From: Nemertoderma westbladi
Lineage: Eukaryota; Xenacoelomorpha; Nemertodermatida; Nemertodermatidae
Direction of reading: 5' to 3'
NCBI GenBank assembly: GCA_032718475.1
Contig: JAUCBJ010008277.1
Span: forward strand, 1 to 64,000
Length of the DNA: 64,000 bases
Made by a program: the position numbers and the translations under genes. Shown here in pieces: positions 10,107 to 23,700 of the stretch. The notes under the pieces were generated by a model. That model made no database searches and was not told the origin of the DNA. It was given only the letters and a program-made list of their open reading frames with translations. Within the stretch, counting starts at the first letter, position 1. The number at the start of each line of letters is the position of its first letter.

Positions 10107-11170
10107 ACGTCCCATTAGTCCGTACTTGTGCTCCCCTCGCAATACTTTGTAAAGCCAAGCCGACTGGAATTCAACCTATTTTTTGTATAAATAACAATAG
10201 GCCTACCGGTAGGCCAATTCAACAAATTATTTAAAAAATCGTTAAAACTAATTAATATTCATCCGATATCGCGCTGTTATGAGAAGATTCATTCCTACAT
10301 ACTCCCAGTATAAGGGCAACACATTATGTTCCGTGTACATCAATAGCATCTAATAGTATCATGTAACAGTTATAGTCAATACAAATTGTTGATAGCGGGG
10401 TCCACTTTATCTCCTGGCACACTGGTCACATGCCCATAAACTCCACTGCGATTGCTTTATTTTTTTACACCGTTGTATTATTGACGTTGTTATCTTTCAT
10501 TGGGTTTAATTACAATCATGTTATCAGACATACAATAAGATTCATATTTTCACGTCGTGTTTAGTATGTTATTAATTAATATATTACATTGAGATAATAA
10601 ACTGTTATTTAACAATTATATTATTAATATGTTATCTGGCACAACTAATTTATTTTACTCCCCTCTTGTGTACAAGACACGCGACATTGTGATGAGAAAC
10701 AAAACTATTGTCAATCGGATCATATTCCGCAATTACCCAACTTACTTATTATGTTTATGGCAGCACATTACCCCAATCATCACGAGTCTCACACAACTTA
10801 TAAAATATTGTGTTTTGCCACACTGTAGTACATCGTTAATACACATCATAGGCCTGTTTTAGCGCTGCTTTTTTATATGAGGGTTTCAGTGGTCTATTCT
10901 ATATTTGAAATTTTAACATTCAACTTAAACGATAAATGTCTAGAAATTATTCAAACTAAATAAAGCTCGAAAAAAGCTCAGAAAAAATAAGATATATTCA
11001 ATCTTTAACAAAATTCTAGAATGTGAATTTATTCAACCAAAAATGTTTACAATAATGACCAAATTATCCTACCAAATCCGCGAGTGCCTACTCCTAATAC
11101 AACTTGAGGCAGTCCAAAAAGGTCTCAACCTCGCATAAAAAAAACTCAGAAAGACACTCGAAAGAACTTG
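10107..11170. other. AT-rich intergenic DNA
   Basis: No gene seen. A candidate SET poly(A) signal lies at 10596-10601. The small ORF at 10629-10862 has no domain features and is probably chance. Confidence 0.45.
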
Positions 11171-11229
11171 GTCTTTAGGTGACGGGAGAGGTCTGATTTC
11201 CAGACATGGTAACCGTTTTTGATAGATTT

Positions 11230-11786
11230 AACCGTCGGTTTCGGATGCTCTCTATCCATGACCCAATCCAAATTCCTTAGCAGCCCTTTCCACTTTATGT
11301 AGTAGAAGTTGTGCATCTGCTAGGGTATTAGAAAGCAGAGCAATATCATCTATATCTATGAGGAGAGTTCTGCTGTTTCTACGTTCTTGAAATGTGAACT
11401 CCACCAATTGTAGCTTTCCTCATTGGGTTATTCCAATACTATGATATAGTAATAGAAATAATGTGTCACCTTGCAGTAAACATGCCCGGGTTGATAAGAA
11501 CCTAGTTTGAGTTTCTGGCGAGAGTACCTGAGCTTCTGTGTCACAATATACAATAACAATCCAACACCAGCAACTTTTACCTCTGGTTTTCCAAAAGCTC
11601 TTGGTGCGTCCAGCATTTTTTAACTCTATGGATGGAGTCGAATGCTTTCGTCCACAAAAGGCAGAACTGCGGGAAGGTTCCCCTGTTTCTATAGGTGCTC
11701 GATGTTTGGTGGCTGCCCAAGCAAGTTGCTGAAGTAATCGTTCGATTTCCAATCTTCGTACAATATGTGAGCAGTGGTTGCTTCAC
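11230..11786 (-). pseudogene. LINE reverse transcriptase fragment, minus orientation
   Basis: Read on the minus strand in shifting frames: TKAFDSIHR (about 11640), CDTEAQVLSPETQTRFL then LLQGDTL (about 11545-11470), and LLIDIDDIALLSNTLADAQ (about 11385-11320), which matches the YADD-box region of LINE RT with Y-A changed to I-D. The order KAFDS, LQGDTLAP, xxDDIALLSN is that of a non-LTR RT palm. Frameshifts show it is dead. Confidence 0.8.
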
Positions 11787-11849
11787 TTTTGTGTTTGCCC
11801 TATATGTACTGTACTTCTCCCTTATTTAAAACGACTCAGTCTCCCGACC

Positions 11850-13440
11850 ACGTATGTTCAGCATACTTGCAGCATATGGGATTCCTGAGGAACTTATTGC
11901 AGGTACTGTATCAGATCACCTTTCGATGGTTCCCCGCCACATGTGTGTCTACTGCTGAAAGTGACCCATTCGAAGTCTTATGGAGAGTCCTTCAGGGTGA
12001 CACACTTGCACCATTCTTATTCGTAATTGTGGTTGATTATGTTCTACACATGTCCTTAGACATCTTATAAAGATGTGATGGTAACACCCATCACGGGCAC
12101 AATGAATAGAGGACATCCAGCAGCACAGTACCCTACTGATGAGTTAGGGGTAGGCCTACTGACCGAATCACTAAAGGGATCCCAAAGGCTCCTCTGCTAA
12201 TTGGAGCAGATTGCTTCTAAAATTATCACAGAGAACCTTGACAGCCCTCAAGAAATGTCTGATCGTAAGAGCATAAGTTCCGGTCTGGAATTGGAATTGG
12301 AATTTTTTATTTGACGTTAAATCAGTTAAAACAGGCACTAAGTATATCATTAAAATATAAGATAATATATTTTATAATATATAAGATAATATTATATAAT
12401 AATAAATAAAAGAAAAAAAAACATAATTTTGGTAAAATTTAGGACTAACAAACATAGTGGATACGAGTTAAAATGTATAAATGCAACAACCACAAAATTA
12501 TTGTAATTTTACTAAAAAATATTGTAATTATTATACAGTGATAAGACATTTAGGACAAACGGAAACAGTGGATAAGATATGTAAGGTATAAATAAAAGCA
12601 ACAACGACCACACAATAATTATAAAAACGTTCGGCATCAATAAAATGTATCTATTAGTAATCAAAAGGTTTACGTTGCCTTTTTAATACATTTTTAAAAC
12701 TGTATTTATTTACTGTTTATTGTCTTATTTTAAAATAATATGTACTGTATATATTTCTATTCTGCTATTTCTATTACTATTCTGCTAGGCTGCTATTTCT
12801 ATTAGCTTTTTCTATTGCTATTTATATTACTTGCTTGAGCACGATGATGATTTATGCTACGTGGGATCATGGATCCGAAGGTCAGGTGAAAACCTTCGGA
12901 TACGCAAGGGAAAGACATAGGCAGCATTGAATAGTTTGGATTTGGAAGACCCATAGAATTAATTGGAACCCCAAGGTTCGATTATTTATGGCAGTGGTTA
13001 GTACCAGTACTGTTATATGGGAGTCCATGCTGGGCTCTAACTGCAGAGAATGCACTTTCACAAGAATGCTGCACCGGGTTCATTGTTTCAAGTATAATGA
13101 ACACATTTCCAATCAGACTCTATACAACATTGGAGGATTTAATTAGTCTCCCCTAGCTTGAGACCTGAACGGACCATCTCCGCTTTGCCGGACATTGCTT
13201 TTGCCGTGAGGACCAGTCAGTGCATAATCTTGTGCTTCGGTGGCCGAGGGCATAATCATGGTTCAGCCCATAACTTTCTTTAGACGCATCTTAAATGACA
13301 CTGGCCATGGAGATGCGGATTATCTAGCAAATGACATGGGTGATAGGGAGTTGTGGCGGTGCAGCTTTGTCGACAAGTCGGCCATTGAAATATAATAGAC
13401 ATGAGAATGTAATATATATAGCTGCATTGCAGCATGCCGA
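11850..13440 (+). pseudogene. LINE family X, RT fragment plus 3' end (plus orientation)
   Basis: Plus-strand pieces of the same RT type: ILAAYGIPEELIAG (about 11855-11900), VLQGDTLAPFLFVIVVDYVL (about 11985-12045), then after an AT-rich interruption (about 12250-12840) the C-terminal part with VLLYGSPCWALTAENAL (about 13005-13060), HLRFAGHCF (about 13170-13200) and DADYLANDMGDRELWR (about 13310-13360). The end is GCAGCATGCCGAT plus a TAG-type microsatellite at about 13428-13455, matching the two other copies. It overlaps in content with the minus-strand fragment next door, so the pair are two insertions and not one twin-primed copy. Confidence 0.78.
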
Positions 13441-13455
13441 TAGTAGTAGCAGCAG

Positions 13456-14529
13456 TAGTATTTTTTTCTGGCAGGTGTTGTAAAACCTCTTTAAGATCTT
13501 CTTTAGCGTTCTCAAACTTTGTTGATCTTTTCAACTGTTGCAATATTTACTTTGTACTAGTTTGTTGTCCTATCCCCTACCTGTACAAGCGGCTTTACCG
13601 CTGTTGGTTGGTTACTTTCTACTGTACCGACCTTGATTGTCTCTGTCAGCATCGCACGCCGTTGGTTGATTACCCTGCGTACACGTACAGTACAACATTA
13701 TTTACATACGGTACTATAGCTCTGAGGACCCTGACCCGCATTTGTATTTCAAATCAATTAAATACACGTACTTCTTTAACATACAGTACATCCCTTCTTA
13801 TCATGATCGTAATCGTGATTGTAATCGAATGGTACATATACTGTATATTGGGATGGGGAATAATATACCTACCGCCTACCGGTACAGTTACAGTATGTCA
13901 ATTTTTGTTTTAAATTATAAATTCTTAAATACCACAAACTGAGTCTGTGAATATGGCGACTGCCTGACTGCTAGAGGTCTATAACTACGGGTACCTAATT
14001 TCTGTAAGTGGCCCTCAAGCTGAAACGAGATTGGGTCCGTGTCAGACCAGCCAGCAGACTGTTGCCAGGTGCAGGTGCCAGGTTGTGTACTATTAGCTGA
14101 TTAGGCTAATTGCCAATTTAAACACCTGAAACACTGAACACCGTACTACCGCCTGGTCTCTGGGTCTGCAGGTTGTGTTGTGTGATATTAATTGTAGGCT
14201 ATTAATTGCCGATTAATTAACTGTACTGCCGCCAGGTTGTATTGTGTACTATTGCTTTATTGTAGGCTGGTAGGTGTAGGCTAATTCAGTAATTCAGTAA
14301 TTGCCAATCTAAACACCGTACAGCCGTACTGACTGACAGACTGACTGACGTCTGGACGTATGTATACCTGTATAACGGTAGGCCTAGGCCTGCGTAGTAC
14401 ATGTAGTATAATATTATGTTACCGGTATTCAGGCAGAAAGGTACCGGTATATGATGATTAAGCCTACTGGATTATGAAATTTTTATTGGAGATAAGCGAT
14501 AATCAGATAATCGCTAATGCTGCCCTGCA
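13456..14529. other. 5' flank of the RASSF gene
   Basis: Repetitive short words (ctgactgactg, taccggtac, ccaggttgtgttgtgt) and no convincing exon. The overlapping ORFs at 13434-13942 lack domain features. The RASSF promoter should lie in the right part but no core element can be assigned with confidence. Confidence 0.35.
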
Positions 14530-14759
14530 ATGACTGAGAAATTAAACCAAGAAGATGATTCGCTAACCATTGATGAGAAATGGTTTGAAATTACTCATCA
14601 GATTTCTAAAATCAATTCTAAAACGCTTATAGGCCCCCTGCTTCAAAGTGCAACGGAAGCGAAGAGGAAGATTGATGAAAAACGTTCTTCTGGTCCGTTG
14701 GCTTTTATGTTTAATCGGCGAAAGCCGAGCAACAGCAAAGATGGGGATATTAAATTAAG
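14530..14759 (+). CDS. RASSF exon 1
   Basis: Encodes residues 1-76 plus two bases of the next codon. The start ATG opens MTEKLNQEDDSL. The donor is AAG|GTAGGC at 14760, phase 2. Without splicing a stop follows at once, at 14761-14763. The segment has no known domain; it ends in a basic stretch (MFNRRKPSNSKDGD) ahead of C1. Confidence 0.85.
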
Positions 14760-17700
14760 GTAGGCCTACCGGCAGATCAGCTAGGTTCCAGGCTACAGAG
14801 CTAAGCCTGTAGGCAGCTAGGTTCCTACACTGCAGTACTGTGCCTAGCAGCCTAGCTTGGTCCCGCTGTTCAGAGTAGCTGGGTAGGCGGGTAGCTGCCA
14901 AGGCAGCAAGGTAAAGTAGAGCCAGTATAAAGGTAAATCATTTAATTCCGTGCTGCTGTACTGTAATTAATAAAGACCACAAAAGTATTTCTTTGATTTT
15001 TAAGGAATTTACCGGTACAATAAACTGAATAAAAGTTTTCTATAAAATTTTTTTATGATGCTTTTCAATATAATAGTATTAATTATTAAACAAAATACGC
15101 AAATACCTCATTTTATATATTATTTGTAAATACCTACCGGCATAGCTGCATAGTTAGTTCCACTTCGCCTGTAGTTACTGTACTTCGTCTTTGTTTTAAT
15201 TAAATGGCTGGCCCAACAATTTTTCTACAAATCGCAATGCGATTGAATGGCATTTTAAATATAGTTAGTTTGATATCTCTACTTCTTACTGGATGAGTTA
15301 CAATGTTTATTTTCGGCTTCGATCTCTAGCTCTCAGTCTCACCCAGTCACAGACTCACAGCCGCCGTACATTGTCTACAAAAAATTTTAAAAAAGAAATA
15401 AAAATAATATTGGTGGTCTTAAGGGTTTTCATAAAATGTTGTTTCTTTTGAATACCTATGTGTTCCATGTGAAAATAAAATCCTGTATTCAGATATTACT
15501 TACCGTAATTCGGGGTGACCTGATACATTGAGGTGACTTGATACAGCAAGTTATACTTTTTTTCTTTAACGGATTGTGGGTAATTGCGTGATGTTATGAT
15601 AAAAATTGAAATATTAGAAGATGTCTGAATAAATTGTCTATGAAATAGTAAAATAAATTTTGTCATTGCTTTGCATTTGTGATCACTAGAGCCCAAAATG
15701 CATTTTTCAAAAATTCACTTTTTTTTTATGTCAAAATATAGGTCGAATTTTTGACACTTTGGGTTAATGTTGTTCAAAAATTATTTTTACAGATGCTAAT
15801 AGATGAGTTTGAATATTATGATCCTAAAAAAATTTACAAATTTTCATATGAATTGTAGGTGGAGTGCCCGTTTTTTGAATGTGTATCTTAAAATGGGGTG
15901 ACTTGATACATATATACGGTATATTGTAGGCGAAAATGTTCTGATACCTGTGACTTAAACGTTGATTTGGCAAAATTCAGAAATTTGTGCTTAAATTCAT
16001 TGATTTAGTTTGCAGTTTTTTCTAAAATGTTTTGTCTTATTTACTGGTGTCAGGATGTCACTATGCAATGAAGGTCTTTTTCGTTTTTAAAGTGCAATTT
16101 AACTTGTTAAATATGAAATATTTTGCCATAAAAAATGGAGTTATTTTTAATTTTAGCTATAATTTTATATCCCCGTTAGGTGGGGACTTCGTTCTTTTTT
16201 TAAAATTTCCAAGATGTATCAAGTCACCCCCACAGCCTACAACATGATCCAAACTCATTCACAGAGTGGTATTATTGCGGAAAATTTGCTTGTGTATCAA
16301 GTCACCCCGTTATGTGGGGTGACTTGATACAGCTGGTTTTTAAGAAAAAAACACCACTAGACTAAGCACCTGAAATAGTGCTTTAGTCTAGTGGTGTAGT
16401 AGTAGTACTCATCCCGACTATAAAATTTTCTTTTTATTCCATCTGTGGAGGATAAAAACTTCAGAAGATTCAGAAGAACTTCACAGTTAAAGGCAAAATC
16501 TGTATGAAGTCACCCCGAATTACGGTATAATATATTATATTATTATTATTTATAATTTATTCAGATATTCTTCTATTTTATTTACAGCACTCTGCCACGG
16601 AGTTCCCATAGGAACCATACATTCCAACTGACCTCATTAAGTCCCCCCTCGTTCTGCGATCACTGTGGAGAGTTTATTTGGGGTCTCACATCCAAGTGTC
16701 TGCGTTGTAAAGGTAAGTTTATTGGGGAGATTTTATGGGGAGACCATAAAGAGTGAAAATTTAGCAACCAAGAACAATCTTTTTTATTTTAAGATGATGA
16801 TTCGAAGTATGGTATGGTGCACAAGAACTATATAATGTTGGTTATGTAAGGAGGGTTGTTGTGTGAGGGATTGCTTTCCTCTTGCCACTATCACAATGTA
16901 TTAGTCACACCTTGGTGTATATAGAGGTTGCATTAAATTCACATCTCTCCGGAGGTCGTGGGTTCGATCCCGACATGGGGACCAGGGCAGTTTTCGTTTC
17001 GGCACGAATGCTTTTAAAGGGACTAGCCAGGGTGCTTCTCTGCCTTGCATCCTTAAGTGGTAGCTAAATGAGTGCCAGTTTCTTATGGGGTGTACAAGTT
17101 CTGGCGGGACCGCACTGGTAATAAGTCGTCAGACTTTGTGCGTAATCCCCGGCCTAATGGTCGAAGAAAATTAACTTTTACTTTAATGGGGTGCTGGATG
17201 TAGCAGATAGACGGCAATCCGAGGTTATGGGTGCAAAGTACCTCAATCACAGTAATACTATATTTATCAAGTTATGCGATATGGTTGATAATCTGGGGGA
17301 ACTGAAATTCGGGTTACTGAATTAGTAAATTATTTTCAATGACAGTAGTGCTAAATATAGATCGACTTTAAATGGAGCTCAGTTAGTAAAAAACGGTGTC
17401 GAACTATCCCATGGAACATTTTGTAGAATTAATTTGAAAAGGTAAGGGGTGGGGTGGGCTGGGGGTAGACTTGCTAAACACGTTATTATATTAAGGATAT
17501 CTTCCTGAGATATCTCAGAAAGTGTCTTATTAGTATCTCTCAAGATCAACCTCATCAGAAAACATTGCCAAGTCTCAGTAACAATAACTTTTTCTGTGAA
17601 TGGTTTAATTGTCTTGGCGGAGGACGTGGATGTAATTCATTTGTTAAAGGAAACTGATATCGACTCGGCCACTGAGATTCTGACTGAATCCACTGCCATA

Positions 17701-20700
17701 GCAGCTCAATGCGGCGGAAGAAGAAATCTGAATCTCTGAATCTGACACTCGTGCTGTGTAAAACAAACAAACTGAGGTAACGCCGTGGACTCTTCTAGAG
17801 GATTATAAACCACCAACTGTGGCACAAATTTCCACAGAGAGACTGGAGGAACATTTCACAGCGCTGTTGAGTCAGGAAGATGTTGTCAGAAATACTATAC
17901 CAGAAATAACACAAAGACAGTGTGCGGAACAGACTTGGTATAACGAGCCGATCTCTGCAAAGCAAATGCAAACATTTTTTTTTTTTTTTTTTTCTTCCGT
18001 GGATCATAAGGCAAGTGGACCCTACACTACAGAGTCTACAGTGGAAACAATCGATATGGGTATTGATGTCGATTTTATTGCTTCATTTAATACCTGCGTA
18101 AACATTGCTCGAGTTCCATCCGCGATGGGCTGGGCAACGAGTATTAATAAAATTATAAACAAAGAGAAGTGAGTTAAATTAATTCCAGATAACTATAGAG
18201 GAATTAATTGCCTTGATTAGCATATTCTTAAAAACTCTAACAAAATTATTAACAGGAGACTGAGAAATTACATTTATTGGTCTTGAAACCATGCATTGAA
18301 GCAGTTGACATCATATTACTTACAAACGTCTACTCCAGCTGAAAGAACAAGAGTAATTTATATTTTATATATCGACTATAGGAAATCAATTTGGAATAGA
18401 ATGGTAAATATTTGATCTGATTAAATCCATTCTTAGGAACTTTGTAAAGATCTATGATGGCATGAAATTATCAAATCCGATTGAGCACCTAAGAGGCATT
18501 CTCCAGGGGATTCTTCTTCACCGAGCTAGTGGAGATAACTAATAGCTATGAATACCTTAATGTAACATTACAACCTCTTTCACTAAACATATAAATCGTA
18601 AAAAATATAAAGCTATAGGGTGCCTCAAAAGTCTACAGCGAGTCTCAATAGACACGGGTATGAAAATATTTCAAATGAAAATTGACCCAATAATGGTGAT
18701 TTTACGCCTTCAATGAGATTAGAATATATTTTACACCGTGTCAACTCAATGAAATAGATAAAATCAAAGGATCCTACATAAAGAAACTTCTAGGCCTTCA
18801 TGAGAATGCTTCAACAACACTTTATCTTCAAATTATTGGCACAGCAACACCTAGTATCTCGATTTGCCACCCATGGTTTCCACCACCTTGTGTGCAGGAA
18901 TCTAACATCTTTCCACAACATTGGAGTGGACTGTATCTGCAGCTTCTGCGGAAATAGCGCGGCAGATCGATGCCATGCAAACCCATGCTTGAAATCTCCC
19001 CATTTAAGTGTTCTCGGTGGGAAACAGACTGAACTAATTACCATTTTATTATATAATATATTTTTTTCTTTTATTCAGTCTCAACATTTTATTGCTTTTA
19101 TTATTGTTTTTATTTATTATTGGGTTTATTATTGTTTTTTACTATTGTCTAAATATGTAGCGCCTACTTCTTTTGATAATGAACAATACATTATATCGGT
19201 TATTTTGACACATACGCTTGAAACTTAGAGCGACTGTATACGGTTAGCAGGAATTAAGATGCCGTACGTACATCCCTGAACCATCGTGATTAATAATCGC
19301 TATCGCTGCTGGATCTGACGCGTTCGTGCCTCTTGTAGGAGGTTGATGCGTTTCGGCGGTACACCAAGGGTGGGTAGTCGGGGTCATATGCCGTGCATTT
19401 ATCCTTCGTCGGTGGCAGTAAGGGTTGTCTTATTGGGTGCGGGTGCGGGCATCGGTACCTAGCGTCCCTGGCGCACCACTCTCCACCCCCACCACCCCCT
19501 CCGTACCCGGCACCACCGTACCCGCCACCACCCCCTCCGTACCTGCCACCACCCCCTCCATACCCGCCACCACCCCCTCCATACCCGCCACCACCCCCTC
19601 CATACCCCCCACCACCCCCTCCGTACCCCCCACCACACCCCACCCCCGGACACCCCCACTGACACTCCGGATCCCACCCACAGTGCTCGCACGGCGGCCG
19701 CACCCCGGCGTCTCTCTCGTCGTACCACGTCGACTCGTCCCGGAGTGCCGTGGGCGGGGCGCTATCGTACGCCGTGGCTTGGTTACGCACGACGCGCGGA
19801 GCCGGGGCCGGTGTGTGCGTAGCTTTATCAGTTGTAAATATCGGTGGCCCTGTAATGGGACCCCCATCGTCATAGTAACTCGTAGCGAAGTCACGTTTCT
19901 CTGGTTTCTTTCTTTCCTTTCTCTTCCGTTTCTTCTCTTTTGCCACCGGGCAGCAGCTGGGGCACGTACTGTCGCAATGGTGGTAGCGCGATGTGTTACA
20001 ATGCCTCGAATCGTCGTAGTGACAAGGGTGGGTTGAACCGGCAGGGTGTAAGTGACTATGCATGAGATCCACACCAGCGCATCCATTCCTACATACACCA
20101 GCACATCCAGTCTTACAGACACCTTGGTTGCAACCGGAAGCCATGCACCCCTCCATACAGACTCCCGGATTACATGCGGAAGCTACGCATCCATTCCTAT
20201 AGATCACTGGGTTACACCCAGGTGGAATGTATTCTATCCTACCGTTACCGCAGCCACCCGTGTTACACCAAGGATGGGCCATCTTGGGTTCCCCCCAGAC
20301 CATATATCGTTTCGATCGCGCTACCAATGGATTCTTTTTAGCTACCAACGCCACCCCTGGTTGTTGAGAATCCTGCTTAGCGACTACTGAACTCGTTGGC
20401 GTCTCTCTTGTTACCATAGCAACGTTGGGGTTTAGATCGGTGACAGTGCAGCGACTTCGGCAGTCGTCCTCCACTACTATTGGAGTGGGTCGGACATTGG
20501 TCATACGAACGGTGGGGCGGTATACGGTTGGTTCATATTCGGCCAATGGGATCGCTTGTGGAGGTTCATTAGGAAGTGTTATTGGCTGCGTTATTGCCGT
20601 TGCTACGGGTTGCGTCGCACCGATTGGTTCACAGGCCCTTGGGCGTATACGATCGCTGAATCGAGTCCACAACCTCGGTTGAGGCGTTTCCGGCGGTAAT

Positions 20701-23700
20701 CCGACGTACACAGCATCACCCTGCGGCATCACCAACGACTACGTCACGGCAGAAGAAACCTCTACATCGAGGGTAAACATTTATATTTGGTTACATGGAC
20801 GACAATAAACCTTTAGTTAACACTTATACATATACACCATGACCCGAAATATAATATAATTGCATTTAAATTACTTTTTAGCACCATTATATGCTATATC
20901 ACACTATGCACCTATAAAAGCACCTATAAAAATGCTAGCTACATATTAAAGAACAAATTAATTAATTAAACTAAAAAACACTTTGTTTGGAAAAAAAAAG
21001 TTAATACAAAGTAACACATAAGTATTATTTTTACAAAATGCTATCTACCATTACAATAATTATTACTACCATTATAAATTTTTATAAAATAAATGATGTT
21101 CTGAAAATTAATCAAATTGAAAGAAGGTAATTTTACAATAAATTACATTTTTTAAGAGGAGGGTTGTGAGTTTGTGCGGACAGCACAGACCATGGTAATT
21201 TGGGGTCCGTGTCATCCAAGTATAACCTGTTATTGCGAGTCATGGTGTATATTATTCGATAAGATAAATACCTAGCTACACAATTTACTGCTATTTATTC
21301 CAGAACTAACATTGTAGGTTTTATATGTGAGTTACTCTTACTAGGTTGTTTTTATGCAGTCGAGCAAAGCGAAGGTGACCGGCGGGCGAAGTTGTATTAA
21401 GTGATTTTTGGGACTCTGATCGCCCGGTTGAACTTATTTTTAGATGAAGGTGTCCCACTGATGGAGGTCACCAGCGGAGGAAGATGATAAAGATAGACAC
21501 CTCGGCTCGGACGCAACCCGGAGTCTCTGGCTCGGACGCAACCTGTACTGTAACCTGTAATGGTAACAGCGCTACACCTACACTAACTTCCAAGGAACAC
21601 TCCATATCTATCACACCCATTTTTTGCGTTAAGCACTAATGAGTCTTTCATATGGAAACAACAATGCTATTTTATACAGCCTTAACTTTATTTGAACCTC
21701 AGCTGTTATACACTATTGCGAAAGCACTTTTTTACCCCCCCCCCCCCCCCCCCCCCCCCCACCCAAACACAAAAAAACTGTCTCACGTCATGTCCCATGG
21801 TTCTTTATATCTTATAAAATTGCATTGTCTCATTAAATTTAGAACATCTCAGCCAATTTTGTTCTGATCTTAATTTTTCATATTTTTTTTTCTTCGCCTG
21901 CTGCGTCAGTCTTTAATTAAGGCTTATTCCATAGTGGTGGTCATATCTCATGGAACATATTTATATGGAGCTGGAGTATTATTGGTTGACAGCTAGACAA
22001 CATGTTTTATTACCTTCACTTACCAACTCAGCTGTGTTGTCTGGCTAATCCCACCACTTATCTTCTCTTTTCACTCATTCTTTAATATTATATCTCACAT
22101 CAATATTGATGGGACGTTAAATGTAAATTTGAATATACTTCATACATAATGATGGTACACATTCGCCACTACTATATTAATTTAAATATTTTATTTTACT
22201 GGAAAATATATATTGGTTGTTTAGGGGTAACTTCTACCTGACCTGCACCATCCACCCACAGTACAATTCACTTAGTCAGGTTTATATGTAACTATAGGAT
22301 TTAATTCAAGCAAATAACCAATATCCGGTGTTCTTTATAATAAGGAACTTACAATAAGCTCTACAATATGGACTGGTAGTGGCAATAATGACATTACTAT
22401 ACAAGTAGACTACCAATATATTTTGGAGTTTAGGTTTTCTGTGAGATAGTTTTATTTATGTTCATTGAAAATTTAATTAGTGAGACACACTAAAAAATTT
22501 ACATAAAATAGTTAAATATTATTATCAATCGATATTATTAATCGTTATTTTTTTACGGAACCCGTAAAAAACGCGGAGCTACAACTTGGATGCGGTAGCC
22601 GCATCCAAGGGTGTTTTCGGGGTGTGCCGGCGTGTGGTTCGACTTCGACGGGAGAAACCATCTATTATTAAATTCCATAAACCTTGATTACCTTTCAATA
22701 TGCCATTATTAAGGAAGTCGTCTCGCAGTCGATTGGTTAAACATTCTGTGATTCAAGAGGCTGATAATAGTATTAGTTGCCTAGACGATGATGGATGGCT
22801 AACACGTTTAAGGAGCCATCATCTATTCCACTCTCCTATTGGTCGTTTACATAATATTTCATCGCCCGAGATTGGGGGAAGCGGACTTTCACTATTGGAT
22901 GAGTATTTGTTTGAAGCTAATCAATTAGATAAGATAACGAATATGCAAAGGCATGAAGGATACTAAACACATGCAGATGCATAAAGCACAACACGTCACT
23001 CTTATTCAATCGATATTCCCAGAAAATTGTAGGTGGTGTGTACTAGAGGGACCTACTTGCCTGCTCAATGGTAGGGAATTCCCTTGTTGCGGTGTAAGTG
23101 TAGTGTACCGTACCATGGCATAAATAGTATTTATTGAGGAACATGGGGTGGAATCGAATTAAGTGTGTCCTGACAAAGTGCAGGTTGATGGTGATTGGTT
23201 GCTGTGAGTGCGTTTGTCATATATGAAAGTATGAGACTCTTTCCTGTAAAGTATAACAGGGATGTACTGTACATTCTCGTCATAATATAGACATAATGGC
23301 GCAAAGGCTTATTTATTAACTGTATTATAATCATTGTATTAGAATTGTGTACAAATCACTGTTTACTTTTTCTTATTATATTGAAAAATTATGTAAAAAA
23401 TATTAGTACTTTTACTGTTATTTTTTATAAACATAGTTAAGAAAACTACTTTAAGATGTGAAAATAAAAAAATTTACAATAGCCTGAGACTGCGCTGTCT
23501 GCGGAATTATTATAATGGCAAAATTATATCGTAATATTTCATTGGCCAGTTTGAATAATTACATTATTTTGGCTCTATGATGTGTTGAGTGAGTGTGGGT
23601 GCGTGTCTCAGTATCTCAGTATCCATCATGCCTTGTATATCGAATAGTAGTTCCGACTCAAGCGGAGGTAACATCTCTTGTTTCGGTCGTTCCTCTGAAT

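Noticed and set aside
13434-13942. 159-codon plus-strand ORF after the LINE 3' end
   Set aside because: Composition is low-complexity hydrophobic from simple words (tactgtac, atcgtaatcgtgat), begins inside the LINE tail, and shows no domain.
19393-20122. Pro-rich and other ORFs overlapping the Cys/Gly-rich gene
   Set aside because: They are shadows of the GC-rich minus-strand frame. The minus frame is longest, has sensible boundaries and non-repetitive flanks.
22100-22125. Deu-core-like word gatgggacgttaaa suggesting a Deu-SINE
   Set aside because: Only about 14 bases match, with no tRNA or 5S-like head or tail nearby. A similar short word at 12310 is no better.
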